From Tranzscheliella williamsii (lineage: Eukaryota > Basidiomycota > Ustilaginomycetes > Ustilaginales > Ustilaginaceae): a DNA stretch of 64,000 nt. The stretch lies in the NCBI GenBank assembly GCA_023212725.1, contig JALBYF010000010.1, positions 186,001 through 250,000 on the forward strand, read 5' to 3'. A program made the position numbers and the translations under genes. Shown here one piece after another: positions 61,629 to 64,000 of this stretch; within the stretch, counting starts at the first letter, position 1, and each line of letters begins with the position of its first letter. The notes beneath the pieces were generated by a model. The model had not been told where the DNA came from. It made no database searches and saw nothing but the letters and a program-made list of their open reading frames with translations.

Positions 61629-64000
61629 ATGTCCAAGTCTGTAAGTAGATCTGCCGTCGAACACCGGCCTCTTGGCTGTTTTCGAGGTATGTAGGAGACG
61701 GCTGCTGACGGTCCGCTTCGTCCTGCTGCCCGGTGCGGCGAGTACACAGAGCAAGGCAGAGCTGTATGCCAAGGAGCTCGACCAGGCTCGACTGCGCGGC
61801 ACCTGGCTCTCGGATCAGCCCAGCCAGACCGGCAACAACCTGCCCTGGAAGGAGCTCCTCCGCAAGTATGCCAAGCACAACCCTGACAAGCCAGGTAAGT
61901 CCAGCTCTCTTTGCCCCTGCCCGCTGGTCCGGTGCTTGCTCGCTGAAGCAGGATGCTGACGTCGCTGTTCTTGGTCTTTCTGTCCCGCCTTCTCCAGCTA
62001 TGCTGGCGCTCGCCACCCTGGAGTACGAGCTCAAGGCCGCCGTGCACAGTTTCTACGCCGACTCCGAGTACAAAGAGCTGTCGCATCTGACCGACTACCA
62101 TGCGCATCCGCAGTCCGGCGACTCCACCCTTTTCCCACCCAGCATGCGGCCCGGCAGCAATGGCGTCGGCTGGTCGGCGGACAGCGTAGCGCAGATCGCC
62201 GACAAGGTGCTAGAGCATGCCGACAGCTCGAATAGGCACATCGCCATCTCCTTGCGTGCGCTTGCCCTGGTCACCCTCGGGCGAGACGAGGAAGCGGTGG
62301 ATATCATGCATCGGGAGAGGTTTATGGAGACCGCCGGCCAGACGGCTGCGCAGGCCGAGTTCCACAACAGCGCCCCCACTGCGCTCGTCATCCAGGGCTT
62401 CACCCTGTACGGAATGGCCAACGAGCGGCTGCTGGTCACCAAGAGCGAATCAGGCTACGCTCCCTTTGCCCTGGCCGGCTATGCCCGTGCCATAGAGCTG
62501 CACGAGGAGTTTCGTGGAGGCAAGAAGGCCAATGCTCTGCGTGGTCTGCCCGCCGACGAGGTGGAACGATGGTCCGAGGTGGCGCTCTATCGGAATGCGC
62601 TTCTGTCGCTCCGGAATGGCGAGCCAATGCAGAGCTTGAACGCCCTCCGCTCGTACCAGGCGCATGTGGGCCGATGGCCGGCCGACTTCCGCCTGCCGCA
62701 GCGCAACGTCATCTACCGTTACTACCTGCGCACGCTCAACCGTGCCGCCGAGCTGGGCACCTACGCCGATCCTCCAGAGCTCCTGCCCAAGAGCCAAGAC
62801 GACTGGAGGAGCAAGGCCTACCAGCTCGCCGTTGTGGCTACCGTCGCTTCCCGGGTCCAGATCCGCGATTACGAGTCCGAACGCCTCCGCGATCCCTCGG
62901 CCAAGCGTGTCCATCCGCCGTTCAGCGCAGCGCGCGTCAGCTCCCGGACCGTCTCCAAGCGGCGGCCGTCTGCCACCCGCGAGCTGCGACCACCGACGGT
63001 GCTGTGGTCCAACGAGGTGCTCACCGCCCAGAAGATCGCCTTTGCTGCGCTCCAGAAATCCACCGAGTTCCCGCACGCTGGCCACATCAACACCTCGGTG
63101 CTCGACTTTGCCGACGAGATGGTCAAGAGCTGGCAGATCAACGGCGAACAGGGAGGCGAGCAGGCAGACGACGTGGTCGAGATCCTCTACGGCCTGGTGC
63201 AACTCAGCTTCCACTCGCAGCGCATAGCACGCTACCTAATCCGCTTGCTCTTTGCCGCCGAGAGTTACGACGAGGCCAAACGCGCCGTGCAAGCCTACGT
63301 CCAGATTGTCGAGAAGGCGCGCGAGGCCGACCAAGGCTCCACTGCACAGGAAGTGGCCAACGTCGAAAAGGGCAATGCGCAGATCAACGGCGAAAGCAAC
63401 GGCGCCAGCGGCGCCGAACAGGTACCGAGCGACTTGGACAACGACGAGACGTATGCAAACACGCTGGCGCAGGCAGCCCACGCGGTCGGCAAGTACTGCC
63501 ATGACTTTGTCCTGGCCGACAAGGTCGCCGAAAAGGCTCTGGCGGTGGTGCAGGACAAGGGCGGCAAGATCAAGAGCGGCTTCGAGACCAAGACTGTACT
63601 GGTCGCGCGGCTGAAGCGTGTCAGCGGCTGCGCCAAAGCCGGCTTGGCGGTCCAGCTGGCCGACCCGATCCGGCGCCCCATGCTGCAGGCCGATGCGCTC
63701 GCGACGCTCACCGCCGCGGTGCAACTGGATGACCAGTCGTCGGAAGCATACTACCAGCTCGCCTACCTGCAGACGGAACTGCGCGACGTCCATGCTGCCA
63801 TCCATTCGGCACGCCAGGCCGTCCAGCTCGAGCCTGCTGACATGGACTCGTGGCATCTGCTGGTGCTGCTTCTTTCGGCACAGAAAAAGTACAAAGATGC
63901 GTTCAAGGTGGCCGAAGCAGCACTGGCCGAGGCTGAACGGGACTCGCAGGCGCCATGGCCAAGCGCTGACGGCGCTGCGCCTTCCAGCTTTGCACCGACA
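61629..64000 (+). CDS. YPP1: YPP1/TTC7 TPR scaffold of the PI4-kinase complex (3' part outside window)
   Basis: Exon 1 61629-61640 (MSKS), intron 61641-61749, exon 2 61750-61894, intron 61895-61997, exon 3 from 61998, open to the window end in frame (about 720 residues so far). Yeast Ypp1 and animal TTC7 link Efr3 at the plasma membrane to the PI4-kinase Stt4/PI4KA. The sequence shows LRKYAKHNPDKPAMLALATLE at the exon 2/3 join, helical TPR-like repeats (HIAISLRALALVTLGRDEEA, FALAGYARAIELHEEF), ERWSEVALYRNALLSLR, WPADFRLPQRNVIYRYYLRT, and typical TPR units at the end (SSEAYYQLAYLQTELRDVHA, DSWHLLVLLLSAQKKYKDAF). Exons 1 and 2 are short, as in other spliced genes here. Confidence 0.85.

Overview
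The window is nuclear DNA from a fungus. Genes have spliceosomal introns with GTAAGT-type donors, one tRNA has a canonical 37/38 intron, and the gene set is typically fungal (KIN1-type kinase, EOS1, MCX1, NNRD, dynactin ARP10). High GC, long serine/proline-rich disordered tails, a compact layout and mostly intronless genes suggest a basidiomycete, most likely Ustilaginomycotina (smut-related). That placement is inference; no rRNA or other marker is present to prove it. I support 23 protein genes (two cut by the window ends) and one tRNA. I see no transposon, CRISPR array, secondary-metabolite cluster or virus.

Layout. 1-8.0 kb: a partial Med25-like vWA protein, a hexapeptide-repeat acetyltransferase, cytosolic tyrosyl-tRNA synthetase and mitochondrial MutS (MSH1). 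8.4-18.5 kb: WDR48/UAF1-like WD40 protein, NAD(P)HX dehydratase (spliced) and a long EOS1-domain membrane protein. 19-25 kb: a mitochondrial carrier with an unusual N-terminal domain and a 12-TM MFS-like transporter. 25-32 kb: TRAPPII subunit TRS130 and DNA ligase I. 32-39 kb: tRNA-Ser(AGA) and a KIN1/PAR-1 kinase. 39.9-50 kb: mitochondrial ClpX-like MCX1, a pirin-like protein with a membrane anchor, condensin SMC2 and the NEDD8-E1 subunit ULA1 (three exons). 50-55 kb: ARP10, then HSP10 and HSP60 arranged head-to-head. 55-64 kb: an unrecognised basic protein, the exon-junction-complex protein MAGO (five exons), beta-tubulin, and the 5' part of a YPP1/TTC7 gene.

How the genes relate. Most are unlinked housekeeping functions. 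The exception is HSP10/HSP60, two parts of one mitochondrial chaperonin sharing a 0.9-kb divergent promoter. Mitochondrial functions recur: MSH1, carrier, MCX1, HSP10, HSP60, and possibly a mitochondrial form of DNA ligase I.

The best leads are: (i) an ABM-like domain fused to an aspartate/glutamate-type carrier that lacks EF-hands; (ii) an in-frame, AUG-less, Arg/Lys-rich leader upstream of the DNA ligase ATG; (iii) the HSP10-HSP60 head-to-head pair; (iv) a switch from G-ending to C-ending codons near the 3' ends of many genes on both strands; (v) a TGTTAGA heptamer that recurs in non-coding DNA; and (vi) several small tandem-repeat arrays in promoters. Start codons were chosen as ATG. Several longer open frames begin only at TTG or GTG, and I rejected those extensions.
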